Counted from the stretch's first letter, positions 1-13,639 are shown. The stretch is 64,000 nucleotides of DNA from Crotophaga sulcirostris (GCA_013397455.1 VYZB01000013.1:5033923-5097922), one strand, 5' to 3'. Numbers and translations: made by a program. Notes: generated by a model not told the origin, from the letters alone.

Positions 1-2422
1 AAACATGATAGTATTTTACATAAGTCCTTAACACTCAAACCAAAACCCTAATAAAACGTAAATTAAAGTAAAGTAAGCATGAAAATTCCAATTTGTTAGG
101 AAAGAACACACAACACAACCTCCTTTAAGCTACTTATTATAAACCATTCATTAGAAGCTCTACAATTGTGTACATGAGATGTATGTATAACTAGTCCAGT
201 TTGAGCATTTTCAGATTTCTGAAACAGCTAGAAAACTCAGGACACATTCAAAGGCTGGTAAAGCTATACCAAAACAAACATTATTTTATTGTATTTCGTA
301 TACGGTCTGCTCCTTCATTAGAAACATGGTTATTTGGCTTTAATGATGGTGGGGGGAGTGCTGGCCTGCCACAAATTAGGCACATAGAATGTCTTTTTTC
401 ATCCGCGCTCAGAATATCAGCATTGACTCACCAAAAAATCTCTAGTCAATGCTCTATTGGGTTCTGGCTTGAATAGCTAAAGACAATATACAGTTCTTTT
501 CCTACAAAAATGAACAAACCAAAATCCATGACAGTAACAGGACAAAATTTTTACTGCAATTGTAAAGACAGGGAAGATATTTTAAGAGTGCAGGGAGTTG
601 AACATTGCACAGAATTTTACTGTTTCTTTGTTATCAAATCAGAGAACTAGGGAGATTGAAAAGTCATTTAGTTTGACATAAAATGAAAAACTTCATGACA
701 CTTTTTATATCTTTAACTCTGATATAAAATATTTTTCTGTGATCTCTTTTTTTGCAGGTTTAAATATAATCAATTAATTTTTTTAAAAAAAAGTTCTAAA
801 AAAAGAAAAGGGACTTTAACCCTCCCCTTACTCTTTTTCACTGAAAATCCTGTGAAAGTCTGTCAGCTGCATCTGAAAGTGGTAGATTGTTTCATCTGTG
901 TGTAGATGTGTTTTGATTTTTTTCCCCCAAATTAATTTATCTTTACTCTTGGTGACTTGAAATTTTTATGGAAAATACATGGAAGGAGTGAGAGTAAGAA
1001 TCAAAATAAGAATGAAAGAATCAATGGAAAGAAGAAATTACTATTTTATTTGCTTTTGGAAATCTTTAGTTACAGTCTATTAGAAGAGTATAGTGATTAA
1101 CAGGTATTATTCTCCATACGGGTAAACAAAGAGGAGTGCTTGTTATATTTCAAAATAGTACATTGATTAACTAAAATAAACTAAATGCTTTATGAGCCTC
1201 TTCAAATCAAACATTTTAACCAGGTGTTTTAATTGCTGATATCTAGGTAACCATGAAATAAATTAGAAGTTGCCCTTGCATGATTTAAACTTGGTATGAG
1301 ATTTGCCGCAAACAAAAAAAATATTTCTCCGCTGGATTTCTTTCTGCATCATTTACTCCCTGCAGTTTAGAGCAGATTAATGTGTTCAAAGACTGATTGC
1401 CTTAATTACTCTGCCCTGCTGCTCTTCTATATTATGCAAACAAATACACATGATGAAAGAGAGAAAATGGACAAGAATAGATATTCTTAGGTTCTCCTGA
1501 TTTCCAATTTAAAATATCAGGTCATGAATAAAAGGTAAAACTTTGAACCAAATTTGAGTGTAGTGCACAAAGATAATTACACATCTCATTAGTCCTTTTT
1601 TTCAGACTACTTTCAATGACTTTTTATGTGATATTTTTCCATTAAAATTTATTTTTTTTTAAATTCATTCACTTAATTTGGAAACTTTGGAACTCTATCA
1701 GACTTTCAATATTGGTAAATGTTTAAGATATTTTGAAAAACTGTCCACAAATGTTTGTTGGTCAGTAGCAATCATCAATGCAGATCATACACTGACATTT
1801 CAGTTACAACAAATGAGCATAATAAATAGTTAATTTTTCCTTTATTGTTACAAAATATAATAAAATAAGAAAAATTTTAAAATCTGATACAATACTGTAA
1901 AATGAGACAGGAGGCTTTGGATAATAATTGCATGATTCCTACCAGTAGTAAGCTGATGTCCAAGTGGCACTTTTTAAAGCTCTCAGAAATCCACAGATGA
2001 AGTCTTGAATGAAACAGACAATCAAAATCTTTACATTTTGTATATAGCATATGTGTTTATAATCTATGTGTCTATATGCACTAATGGAATCACTCATATC
2101 TCTTTCTATTTATCTCTCCAGTGCACTCTAAGAAATTGGATTTAACAGTTCCACTTCAGCTAAAAGGCTGCACTCTTTCTGGCAATGTTTCTATAACCCT
2201 GTGAATCCTGGTTTTGTGGAAATCAACTGAAATTCTTCCATCAACTTCTGTAAACTTACAATTCCAAAATTTCAAGTAATATGGTTTACAATTTATTGTT
2301 GTTTATGGTTTACATAGATTTGATAATTGTGGCAGAGAAGAAATTGACAAGATGCTTCCTTATTCTGATTCTACCTTTTAGCTCTGGTTTAATTCTCCTG
2401 ATTATGAGTAAACTTAGGATCA
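1..2422. other. Non-coding, apparently single-copy sequence
   Basis: AT-rich sequence with many short A and T runs. I recognise no CR1, LTR, tRNA or exon. A 91-codon open frame at 201-476 has no recognisable domain and no flanking splice or start context, so I treat it as chance. One stretch near 1290-1450 is less AT-biased and is listed separately. Confidence 0.6.
1290..1450. promoter_or_regulatory. Candidate conserved non-coding element
   Basis: A stretch with dense homeodomain-type and POU-type words: AGATTAATG, CTTAATTACT and TATTATGCAAAC (an octamer-like ATGCAAA). It is not a repeat that I know. Seeing these words is direct; calling it an enhancer is inference, because AT-rich DNA makes TAATTA words often by chance. 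An alignment to distant birds or reptiles would decide. Confidence 0.2.
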
Positions 2423-2464
2423 TTTGTTTTGTTTTGTTTTATTTTGAGGGTTTTTTTTATGCTG

Positions 2465-2493
<29 letters not shown>
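2423..2493. repeat. (GTTTT)n microsatellite, interrupted
   Basis: Two blocks of GTTTT repeats, about 2423-2441 and 2466-2492, separated by a T-rich spacer. The T-rich open frames across it come from this low-complexity sequence and are not genes. Confidence 0.85.
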
Positions 2494-2495
<2 letters not shown>

Positions 2496-4317
2496 TTCCT
2501 TCCTTGGGTAATTATCAAGGAGCAAGGTTAAGTGTTTTTTGTGTAATAGGCATTAAGTATCCTGTATTTATGAATTTTCCTGTTCCCACAATACAGGACA
2601 TCTGTTACTTAAGAGGACCTGAAAAAATTTCAGTGTTGAGAGTACATTTGGGAATAATCCTGAACTTAGAAATGGTAGAAAAGTATATTTTATTCATTTC
2701 CTTTGTAAATATTTTTCCACTATGTTTGTGTGCTATATAACTGAAATTTCTCTTAAATACTTTTTTTTATATTGAATTTTAACTTTTTTTATTTCAGTTA
2801 CAGTATTGGTCTTTGAAAAATTAATACAGAACAAACTAGAATTTTGTATATCATTCAAGAAAGAAAGAAAGATAAAAACAACTCTGAAAAATCTGTTCTT
2901 GGAGCAAGACACCGAGAAATGGCAAACTTATTTTTCTGCCGCAGGGACCTGTGTTAAAGTCATTGGCAGTCAGCATGGACTCAGATAAGGATGTGTATTG
3001 TCCCTTATAGGATTAAAAGAACACTATGTCTGCTTTATCTAATTGCTTCCTTTGAGACATATATCTTACTCAGATTTGTCTCCCCTTTCTCATGCATTAA
3101 ACTGCAAAACCAAATTACCTTCTCCTGTGTCTCAAGTAATTACTGGAAAACGTGATAAATTCTGTTAGAGCTTTCAACTCTGTTTTTTATACAATGATGT
3201 TTGTTTCATCATTGTACTAAGAAAATAAATTTTAAAAAACTCCACAACACTGTAAACCAAAAAAAACCAACCCCAAATCAAAACAGCAACAAGAAAAAAA
3301 AAGCAAGCCAAAGGCAAGTACAGAATTTTTATAAAGCTGCCAGTCTGATGAATGTCATTCACACTGTAAATACAAAATGAATATTTGGGTCTCACATCTC
3401 AGGAAAACCAGCTGTGTTCAGAAATCACTGAATGTTACTTGGTTTAAATGCTTTTAGCACATATTTTCAAACAAAGGTGAAATCTATATAGTCCAGTGGC
3501 CAGTAAGAACATTGAATAAATCAACTAGACTTATTTCGCCTATTCTTTGTTGTCTGTTTTTTAGCTCAAAGCTTATATCCTTATATCCTTATATCGACTT
3601 AAAAATAACTGCCACTAGGGATCTAACCGCTCAAAGTTCACCTATCATGAAACTTGCATCTCAACAAGAATGCCATTGCATTCAATGTCAACCTGCATTC
3701 AGGTTCGCGTGAGTTTGGTTAACTTGCAAACAAATGTTAGAAGGAAATTTTTCAGTCTATCTGCCTTTGGATATGGTTACTATGGTTATTAATACCATAG
3801 TATGTTTTTTCATTGTTTTTTTAAATTCCAAATTTGATTACATTACTCTTCTGCTTAATATAAGGTCTTTTCTGTGAATCAGGCTGCAACAGTACTTTGT
3901 TTGCATTGTTGGGGTCTTCCCCCTTTACCCTGATCCCAGTCTCAGACTTGGCACCGCTTATCCTGCCATGCTTGCAGTCACATCTGACACAACTATGTTA
4001 ATAATTTGTTTCTGTTGGCCTGGGAAACATTTATCTCTGTTCTGTCTTGTATCAGAAGTTTTCACTGTTGATTGCATAATCGCTCAGTAGAGGTGAATGA
4101 GTTCAGCAGGGAGATGTTAAGAAGTCATTTCTTACTTACCTTCAGTTATTAATTACAGCTTGCCATCTCAGATTTTGTAAGTGACAATGTGAAAGACCCC
4201 AGTCTGTTCTAGTGCATACTTAAACAAACCTTACTTCGACAGTAAGCTGAGCATAATGTGAGCTGAAAAACTCACATAGGATGCTGGAACCCTGCTTATG
4301 AGGACTTCATAAAATAA
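2494..4317. other. Non-coding sequence with small local repeats
   Basis: No gene or interspersed repeat recognised. It contains a three-copy run of CTTATATC-type units from 3572 and a hairpin at 3778-3802 (arms TACTATGGT and ACCATAGTA, 7-base loop). The part from about 3890 to 4240 is less AT-rich and not obviously repetitive. Confidence 0.55.
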
Positions 4318-6446
4318 AATCATAGAACCATAGAATGGTTTGGAATGGAAGGGACCTTTATAGGTCGTCTAGTCTAATCCCCCCCTGCAGTGAACAAGGA
4401 CATCTTCCACTAGATCAGGTTGCTCAGAGCCCTATCCAACCTGGCCTTGAACACTTCCAGGGAGGGGACATGTACCATCTCTCTGGGCAATCTGTTCCAA
4501 TGTTACACCACACTCAGTGAAAAAAACCTCTTCCGAATGTCTAGTTTAAACTTCTTTTTCACTTTAAAATCATTCCCCCTTCTCCTTTCACTACAGGCCC
4601 TGATAAAAAATTTTTCCTAATCTATTTTTATAAGCACCTACCAAGTACTGAAAGGCCATAACAAGGTCTCCTTGGGGTCTTCTCTTCTTCAAACTGAACA
4701 ATCCTAACACTCTCAGCCTCTCTTCATAGGAGAGGTGTTCCAGGCCTTTGATCATTTTTGTGGTCCTCCTCTATGCCCACTCTAACAGGTCTATGTCTTT
4801 CCTGTACTGAGGGCTTAAGAGTTGGAAGCATTATTCCAGGTGTGGTCTCACCAAAGCAGAGTTACAGGGGCAAAATCACCTCCCTCAATCTGCTGGCAAC
4901 GCTTCACTTGATGCAGCTCAGGATACAGCTGGTTTTCTGGGCTGCAAGCATACATTGCCTGCTCATGTCCAGCTCCTCATCCACCAGGACCCCAAGGTAC
5001 TTCTCCACAGGGCTGCTCTCAATTACATCATCCACCAGCCTGTATCAATACTGAGGGTTGCCCTGACACAGGTGCAGGATCTTGCACTTCACCTTTTTGA
5101 ACCTCATGAGGTTTTCACAGGACCATGTCTCCAGCTTGTTAGGGTCCCTCTGTATGGCATCCCATGCCTCAGGGGTGTCAACCTCACCACTCAGCTTGGT
5201 GTCATCCATAAACTTGCTGAGAATGCCCTTGATCCCATTGTCTATGTCATTGATAAAGATATTAAACAACACTTGTCCCGGAACAGACCCCTGAGGGACA
5301 TCACTTGACACTGATCTCCATCTGGACATTAAAACATTGACCACTTCCCTCTGGGTGCAATTATCCAAACAATTTCTTATCCACTGAGTAGTCCATCTAT
5401 CAAATCCATATCTCTCCAATTTAGAGAGAGGAATTCTGTGGGGGACTGTGTCAAAGTCCTTACATAAGTCCAGATGGATGACATCTGTGGGTTTTCCCTT
5501 GTTCACTGATGTAGTCACTCCCTCATAGAAACCCATTAGGTTGGTGAGGCAGGACTTGCCCTTTGTGAAGCCATGCTGGCTGTCTAATATAACCTCCCTG
5601 TCCTCCATGTGCCTCAGCATAGCTTCCAGGAGGATCTGTTCTATGATTATCCGAGGCACAGAGGTGAGGCTGGCAGGCCAGTAGTTCCCAGGGTTATCCT
5701 TTATACCCTTTTTAAAAAAGAGCATCAGTCACCAGGGACTTCTCCTGATCGCTGTGACTTTTCAAATATCATGGGGAGTGGCTTGGCAACCACATCAGCC
5801 AATTTCCTAAGGACTCTGGGAAGCATCTCATCAGGTCTCATAGAGGTATATATGTTCAAGTTCCTCAGGTGGTGCTAGTAAAGACTGAGGGAAAAACCTT
5901 GTTGACTCCTTCAGCCTTCTCCTCATCTGTTGTTGTCAGCTTGGCAGCCTCATTCATCAGGACAGGTACACTCTCTCTGACCTTTCTTTTCTGATTTACG
6001 TACCTGTAGAAGCCTTCTTTGCATCTTTCACCCAGTTTAGCTCCAGTTATGTTGTGGCCTTCCTGATCCCATCCCTAGACAACTGAGCAGCATCACTATA
6101 CTTTTCCCAGGACACCTGACCCTGCTTCCACTACCTATGCATTTCCTTCTTGCCCTTTAGAATGAGCCACAGGTCATAACTGAGCCATGCTGTTCTCTTA
6201 CCTTTCTTCCCGACTTCTTGCACCTGGAGATGGAGAGCTCTTGTGCCCTTTGGAAAGCATCCTTAAAGATCTACCAGCTCTGCCGTGCTCCCTTGTCCAT
6301 GAGGGCAGTGTCCCAGGGTGTCAATTATCTGGCTTAAAAAGTTGTCCTCAATGCGTTCCAAGAGTCTCCTGGATTGCCTACAACCTGTGAAGTCCTTCCC
6401 ATTGTCAAAAAACCCCAAAATTGTGGCAGGGACACCTACTATGGAC
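4318..6446 (-). mobile_element. CR1 LINE, long 5'-truncated copy
   Basis: The 3' terminus lies at the low-coordinate end. The + strand starts CATAGAACCATAGAATGG, the complement of the avian CR1 tail, followed by the complement of the standard 3' UTR. Going up in coordinate, the minus strand reads back through the RT C-terminal region (about 4440-5044, with stops and frame changes), the RT palm and fingers (5045-5725), and then the endonuclease-RT linker to about 6446. At roughly 2.1 kb it lacks ORF1 and most of the endonuclease, the usual result of incomplete target-primed reverse transcription. The scattered stops and indels show that it is dead. Confidence 0.93.
5045..5725 (-). pseudogene. 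CR1 ORF2 reverse transcriptase fragment
   Basis: This open frame of 226 codons is a piece of CR1 ORF2, the endonuclease-reverse transcriptase that copies CR1 RNA at a nicked target site. In order it shows the fingers motif [13 protein letters not shown] (about residues 51-63), RT motif A as [13 protein letters not shown] (catalytic Asp at 86), the VPQGS block of motif B (143-147) and motif C as FMDD (172-175). CR1 normally has FADD, so Ala to Met is a change, though both Asp residues remain. The ATG at its start is incidental: homology continues upstream in other frames. Full CR1 ORF2 is about 900-1000 residues, so this is about a quarter of it. It is not expected to be translated or active. 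Confidence 0.92.
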
Positions 6447-7920
6447 TTAAGCCATTATGGTTCAACTGTATACTATAACAAACTGAAACTGAAATTCACA
6501 CTTTTATTTATGACTTCTTAAAAGACAAATAACAAGGAAAATGATCTCAAACTGTCTTCCACCTTTAATAGTCTATAGGTGCACGCCTGTTCCACTATAC
6601 TATAATGAAATCCTACTCTTTTTGTGAAGCCCATTAACGACAATGAAAATCTCTGATATCTAAATTCATGGTGAAAACAGTTTTAGAAACAGCTTTGGGT
6701 TGTTTGTTTTTTTTTTTTTCATTTTAAAATGCTTCATTATGCTTAGTTCTGTGAAGCCTTATTTCTTTGATATAGTCAGTAGGGAATAGATAGAAATATT
6801 GTGCAATTCTACCCCTAAACTAGAATATGCATTCTAGGAATTGCAGAACTGAATATCAAAATGCCTACAACTTTTTCTTTGATACCTGCCCATCTCTGTT
6901 TTCTTAAAGATATAATGAGTACAATTATTGTTTTCCTTTTATTAGAGCTGAACAAATTGGTAGAAATCGAGTCCAGGTACAAAGACTCAGAGGGTGAACT
7001 GAACAGATATTGATAACCACTATGTGAGCTTGCAAATTTGTCTTGGATTTACTACAGCATAACAGATCACATATTTATGTCTTAACCAGGGGAACAACTC
7101 TGCTATATTTTATTGGTATCATGATTTTCTCTTAGTCATACTATTAGCAATATCATATATAATTATTTGAACCCTGAAAACTACATGCAGTTATTATATC
7201 AAAGGAAAAGAACACATAGTGAGTGCAAGAATTTACAGAACAGAAAATAAGATAAATCTGCAAACCGCTCTGAAAAAACCTAAAGGAAAACAAAAAAAGC
7301 TAAAAAAATTCTACCAACTGATGATAGTAAATGGTAAAATTTTCAAAGGGAATGTCTAGTTTTTATCCTTTTTTTTTTTTTTTTTCTTCAAGGCATGGAT
7401 GGTAAATTACTTGTAAAAATAAATCTCTCCTCTAAGGAACAAACTTAATAGTGTAGTCTTTGAAAGCAAATTGGAAACTGCCCTACTGATCACCTTAATT
7501 TGCATTCACATGTTGTGCTGGGAGTTAGTGATGAATTACTCTGTTAGGAACACATCAGTGAAATCAGGTAAAAATATTGGGGAAAAAAAAAAGAAGAAAA
7601 ATATTTAGCCAGCTTTCCTGCTACTATGTGCACCGTAAATTAATAATCAGCCTTAGAGAGGACTCAAATCTTATCAGTATCACCTGATTTTCCATCATTT
7701 AAATAATAAAACATGAAATCTAGTTGACTGTTTGATTGATTCTTTCTGGTGTGTGTGTGACTACATAACTTTTTTGAATGGTTTGAATTTTACCTAATCT
7801 CATTTTCAAAATCCCTCCAAATTAAGACCAATTAAAGTTAATAATGTTTTGATTCAGTTTGGAGGATTTTATTCAGTCCAAGAAGGACTGAGTACAGGAT
7901 TCAACACTGAATTTTACAAG
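6447..7920. other. Non-coding sequence, no feature recognised
   Basis: AT-rich sequence with T runs near 6705 and 7370. Around 7480-7560 there is a perfect octamer word, ATTTGCAT, in a less biased context (see findings). No repeat or exon recognised. Confidence 0.55.
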
Positions 7921-7939
7921 AAGCTGTTGTAGTTTTACT

Positions 7940-8082
7940 CGATGTCCTCCATCCCTAGAGGACTTCAAGGACAGGTTGGATGAGGCATTGAGTAACCTGA
8001 TCAAGAGGAAGGTGTCCTTGCCCATGGCAGAGGAATTGCAACTAGATGATCTTTAAGGTCCCTTCTAACCCATAACTACTTA
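7940..8082 (+). mobile_element. CR1 LINE 3' end fragment
   Basis: Begins near CCATCCCTAGAGGACTTCAA, equivalent to the codons at the very end of CR1 ORF2 (Ser-Leu-Glu-..-Phe-Lys), then runs through the 3' UTR with GATGATCTTTAAGGTCCC and TTCTAACCC. The terminal octamer repeat has been lost. This is an old, short, 5'-truncated copy. Confidence 0.85.
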
Positions 8083-11000
8083 CCTTAATGGGACAGGTTA
8101 CCTCCTGTGCGAAACTAGAATATAGATACGTGTATAAGTAAAAATAAGTACAATATTTTCAGAACTAAAATATAGGAAATCTTTCCATGAATATTAATAT
8201 TTTTTGTGTTCTACATTCATTTTGAAACTATTCAGAAGGAGCTGAAATTTTTATCATATGAATACGTCTTTGAAAATTTCTCCTTAAATTGCATCTGAAT
8301 AGATATTTAATTAAACACTTCTACATTCAGGGGGAAAAAGATTAAAAATCCCTCCTTCCAGTCTTCACAACAGGCATTTCAGACCTTTTCCCTAAGATTT
8401 GGTTTACTCATCTGATTTATTTAGTACTAGATAGTAAATTATGCTCAGATTGCAATATGTCTTTGACACAGTTGACTTGCTACGTTGAATAAATGAATAA
8501 AGCTTCATGGTTTGTTACTACACTATTTTAAATACAATCATGCAGGATTTAGCCTGACTTGGAAGTATTTTGGAAATGTCTTTTTTTCTCTTATGATCTA
8601 TTCACTATTATGTGGGGCTGAGAATGGATTCTTCATTTTCATAGTTCAGTGTTCTTTACATTGCTGATCAACAAAGGCATATTTAGTTTGGACTCCTTAT
8701 TCTGCTTCTGTTTAAGAGTTTTCTTTACTACAAAGGATCAGACCATTCAAGACTCAGGATATAATTAAAAATGTTTGGTGTATTTGTTATACCACATTTG
8801 CATTGGCTGATGAGTCTCAAAAAAAATGAAAACAGTTTACGTGCAAATAGCTTATTTTAACTCACTGCACAGAGATTTATCTTGCTTTTCCTCTTTTTCT
8901 AAACAAACACACAAACATATAAATCAGACCTTGAAGATCACACAATAGACCAGAAAGTAATTACAGTTCCCTAAAGAATATTTCTGCTTTAATTACTTTT
9001 TTTCTTAAATGCAGAGTTAATTTCTTGAAAGGCAGGCATAGTAGTAGTAAAAGTTTTTCTGGAGATACTTCAGAAGGAGCCTTTAAAATGTACTTAGTGT
9101 TGAGAAGATATTGTACCTTTCTTTCACCTATCATGCTATCGAATTGCATTCAGTTCCTTCAGTCTTCATATCTGTTATATTAATACCTCTCAGAAAGAAT
9201 CCACACTATCCACTATTTTTCAACTATTCTTAACAAAACGAAAAAAAAAAAAGGAATATAAACAACATAGCTTTGAAAGCTTGTTTCGGAATACAGGATT
9301 TCCTAGACCATGTTAAGATGTAGGCTTCCGTCTATGTCTAATTAATTCATCTTTGCTTTGTAACCAGCATATCCAAACTCTGGCTTTTATGCTTTTCAAA
9401 TCTCCTGAAGTATCTACAAAAAAATATTTGCAGACGATCTTATGGGCTGTACTCTAGTTCTACTTTAAGCGTGGAGCTTCTGAACTCCTGAGATCAGATG
9501 CTAGCAGTTGCACTTGAACAAAAGTATTTCCCATTTATTTCTACTTCAGTGAATAATATACATTCCTCATGTGCTATATTAAGTCTGTTCAACTTTTAAC
9601 TCAAAGCTAGTTATATGTTGTAGTTGGTTTTTTTTGAAAGGTTTGTTGATGTATTTATCACGTAGGCTATAAAATGTTTGCCTCCTTTTTAAAAGTGTAA
9701 TTGCACAGATGTGCTAAACTGACTGCTTTTCAACAGATTAAGAATAGACTCTGGTTCATGGAGGAATGGTGTGCTGTAAGCAGGAAAATACAGTTTTAAT
9801 TAGTGTATCTATAACTCCAACCACAAGACGAATAATTAAATCAGTATGGTCCAATTACTATTTCAATCAGATTCGGATTTTATAGCCTTCTGTCTAACAC
9901 TGTTGCAGTCTTACTTCTTTTAGGCATCTAAATTGCATTTTATAAAAAAAAATCCTGTGTTCACCATTCATGAAAGCACTGTGTACATTGTTAAATTCTT
10001 GTTATTGTATAGAAGGATGCAAAGGGCTTCATCTGAGGCAATTTCTGAGTCTCTTATACAGCCCTGTTTGCCAAGGTGGAATTTAGATGGGGCAGCAACA
10101 AGACCAGCAGCATACGTACCATCCAGGGATATATCACCTGGAATTACTCAGCAGTTTGGGTTTTTCAGCTTCATAGTGATTTCTGGTCCAAGATTTCTAT
10201 TTTAGCTCACATGCATGAACACACCATTGATGACTCCTGCCCCTCCAGTGCCACATGGACCCCTGGGAACTTGACACTTGCTCTGACCACTCAGTCTGCC
10301 AGGGGCTGGTTGGGGTCGTGGCCCCTACATCTGTAAGCTCAACCTGTTGTACTGGGTCCCACATCCATGAATGTGTTCCTTCCCCTTCACCAAGGGGCTA
10401 TTGTTGTAGTTGAAGTTTGGAAAAGATTATTTACTTAAACCAGGCCCAAAATTATAATAACTGAGTTATTCTGCAAATAAAGGCGTTTATTTTACCTTTG
10501 AACAGTCTATTCTGATTTGTGTGGAATTCAAAAATTACTTTCCTATGGTTTAGACTATAGTCTCAGTAGTGACTTATGATAGTATTTTATTCCTAAGGTT
10601 TTGCTGCTGTTTCTGGTATGCATACTTCACTTATTCCATATACAAATCACCATCTGAACATTATTACAGGACCTTTTGAGAGGCATTTGATTTTCAGTGT
10701 GATGAAATCCGCCATATTTCTGAGAGGAACAAATAAAACAAGAAAAACAACACCCAAAAATGCTAAATGAAAACCTGGGGAGAAAAGGTCTGTTACATTA
10801 AAATATTTTTCACTCCTCAAAAGTAATCACATGAAACAAAAAACAATTTTAAAAATATAAATTAAATAAAATGTTTATTTCCCTCTTAGTGTAATTATTT
10901 CTTCTACAATCGTCGTGAAAGTGTTGGACCTATTAAAATTAGTGCTGATTGATGAAAAACTGATTATTCAAGGCACTATGCAACAAGTACCATACAGCTT

Positions 11001-13639
11001 TACTTTTGCATAATGCTTCATTTATTAACAGTACCTTGAGGACTATTCCTATGCTGAACTCAGTTTCTCTGTTGAGTAAGATGAATTCCTTTTGCTACTG
11101 GTCAAAACTGTAAAATATTGAAGTGGATATTAATATAAGATGAGCATGTTTTCTCACTAAGGACACCTTTTGCTTGATGCTGCTGCACATATTTCCCATT
11201 AATATAATACTTTTAAAAGAAATCATTAGAATATGAGTGTCAATATGAGACCAAATGTGTTGATCATAAAAGGAGACACAAAAATTGTGGGGTTTAGCCT
11301 TTTGATTTTATTATATAAAGGCTGTATTTCCAAAGATACAGGAAAATCTACATGCAATTTAAGACACATTTTGTTGGAGTAATAATTCAAAATATTTTAG
11401 AAAAAAACCCCAAACAACAGAGCTTTTAGCATCAGATACTACATAAGATATAAGTAAGATATATTTTTGTTTAAATTTTCTGTAGATAAAAGAAAACATT
11501 TTCAAAAATTGACTTTCACAAAAGAATACATACTTTATCCAAGACAATTTTCATCCAAATGGTAAAAGAAAAGACCATGTATTAAAGAAAAAGTCTTAAT
11601 TTACTTTTTAAAAAAAACACTAAATAAGACCTCTTTTATTCCAGAAACTCCATGGAAAAGGATGAAAATGGAAATACCTGTTTCAAATTTGACAAGCTGT
11701 TTATTTTTAGACAGAATGGACTTCCCATTTTCAGTCTCAGGCTAGAAGTATATTTGTGAAAGAACTGACAGATGGCTTCTTAATTACAACTATAACCTGT
11801 GGTTGCTGCTGACAAATTAAAAAACTTAATTGTTAGGTTGAACCTTACTGACTGAAAAGTCAATGTTTAAGTCCTTGTGGTGCACAAAAGCAGCTTTACT
11901 ACTGAAATACAAACAAATTACTCCTGCATCCAAAATGTTTTTAGACTTATGTAAAAAGTGAGATTAAAGGTAACCTATAGAAAAGAACATCTTGAGAATA
12001 TGGAAATCATTGACAGATCTTATCAAGATGAAACTGACCATATTAAATGTTTCATTTCTTCATTTGGCCAAGATAAATTATATAAATTGTGCATTTTTCC
12101 CTTTATGATACATCTGATATGGTAAGAGTCAGAGTGCAACTATTCTGCAGGCAAGACAAATCATTTTCATGTACAAGGACACAGTCTGAAAGAATTTCTG
12201 AGGCACTGATAATGCTGTCTGTCCTTGGTTTCAACATCAGTTCAGAATTACACTGCCTACTGTTGTCCAATTCTATTTTCATATAGGCACATAGTATTTA
12301 TCATACATAGCAACTCAGAAGTCCATCTCTCTGGGGTCACCCTTAGAAACAGGTAAAGAAATAGCACATACTGCAGACATTGGATTACAGTGATTTTCAC
12401 CACATATTTGAGAGGTCTTTAACATACATCCTAATACCAAGATGTAACATTGTTGTAGTAGAGATGTCCTGACAACTGATAAGACTCTTCTTAGATATAC
12501 TATTCCTAATAATTTATAGTGAAGGTATTTTCTATTATCACATTGGCTAGAAAGTAGCTGTGACAATGGAGAAGAAAATCTTCTCATAACCACTGACTGC
12601 CTTTCTTCCAAAATTATCTCATACTCTGACAATTCTCTCTCTAAAACTGAACATGGGACAATTTCCTGGTTCTGCTTATACCTTCAACAGCTTGTAAAGG
12701 TGCTAAATCCTCTTAGAAAAAGAGCACTTGCACAAAAATGAACAGTGTTTGCGTGCATTCAGGGTTGATCAGAGAATAAAAAAACAGTAATACTACTGTG
12801 TATCAATTAATACACTTCAAATAAAAATTGATTTTCTTACAATACCACTTCATAGTAAGCACTTTGGACTCCATTCAGCCAAGCACTTCTGCTAGAGCAA
12901 GTTATTACTTTGAGCAGAGGAAAAAGATTTTAAAACAGAAGCTCCAGCAGATTAGGAAGTGGATGTGTTCCTTCAGAGGACATCAAGCTTTTTTTTCCTT
13001 TAGCAGTACTGCATTGATTTCTTTTTTTTCCCTCTTTCTGTTGCAGATTTATCTCACCGAGTGTTAGATGCTGAACAGAAGCATCTATATTGAGAGAGAA
13101 ATTAGCCTGAGGTCTTGAATGCAAAATATGAAAAGTAAGTATGTTCTTCCTTTGGCTATAAGGGAACCCAAGGCTGCTTCACTGTTATGTTAGAGAACTC
13201 CTTCAGCAACAATTCCCATCAAATTTCTCCTACACACACGCACAACTTATGATTGTTGTCATAAAAGTAGTATAATACATTATAAAATTACTCTTTCCAT
13301 TTTTTAAAAGAAATTATTTATGTAAATGAGCCGTGTTAGCAGGAAAATAATGTATTTTGCATAGAAATTTCCCTAGAAATATTATGGTACTATACAGAGT
13401 AAGTGACTAGTAACTAACTGAGGTAAGAATGGTCCTTCTTTTCAATAACATCTCTCATATGAATGTTGATTGATAGACTATAGAATATTTTATTTGCCTT
13501 CATCTTTTTCCCATAGTAAAAGTGATTAGCTCTGATAGGGCAGCCATTATAGAAAACAAATATTAAGTAAGCAGAGTAATAATTTTTGGAATATTGTGAA
13601 GAAGGAAGTATCTTATTCTCTTTTGAAAATGAAACAAGA
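8083..13639. other. Non-coding sequence, mostly featureless
   Basis: AT-rich sequence without recognised repeats, apart from the block at 10020-10500 listed separately. Open frames of 60-105 codons occur on both strands (for example 12315-12632 minus) but show no domain or codon bias, so I treat them as chance. Confidence 0.5.
10020..10500 (+). other. Unclassified higher-GC block with a polyA-type signal
   Basis: Base composition differs clearly from the flanks, with GC-rich stretches such as GCCCCTCCAGTGCCACATGG and GGGGCTGGTTGGGGTCGTGG. Near the right end, CTGCAAATAAAGGCG carries an AATAAA polyadenylation hexamer, just after a palindrome (AATAACT G AGTTATT, 10456-10470). Two overlapping + strand open frames (9933-10205, 10076-10336) show no known domain. 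It could be an old retroviral LTR, a processed transcript or an exon of a non-coding RNA. I do not recognise it. Confidence 0.3.

Noticed and set aside
201..476. 91-codon open frame near the left edge
   Set aside because: No domain, no low-complexity explanation but also no splice or start context; length is compatible with chance.
3778..3802. microRNA-type hairpin
   Set aside because: Arms are only 9 bp with a 7-base loop, far too short for a precursor.
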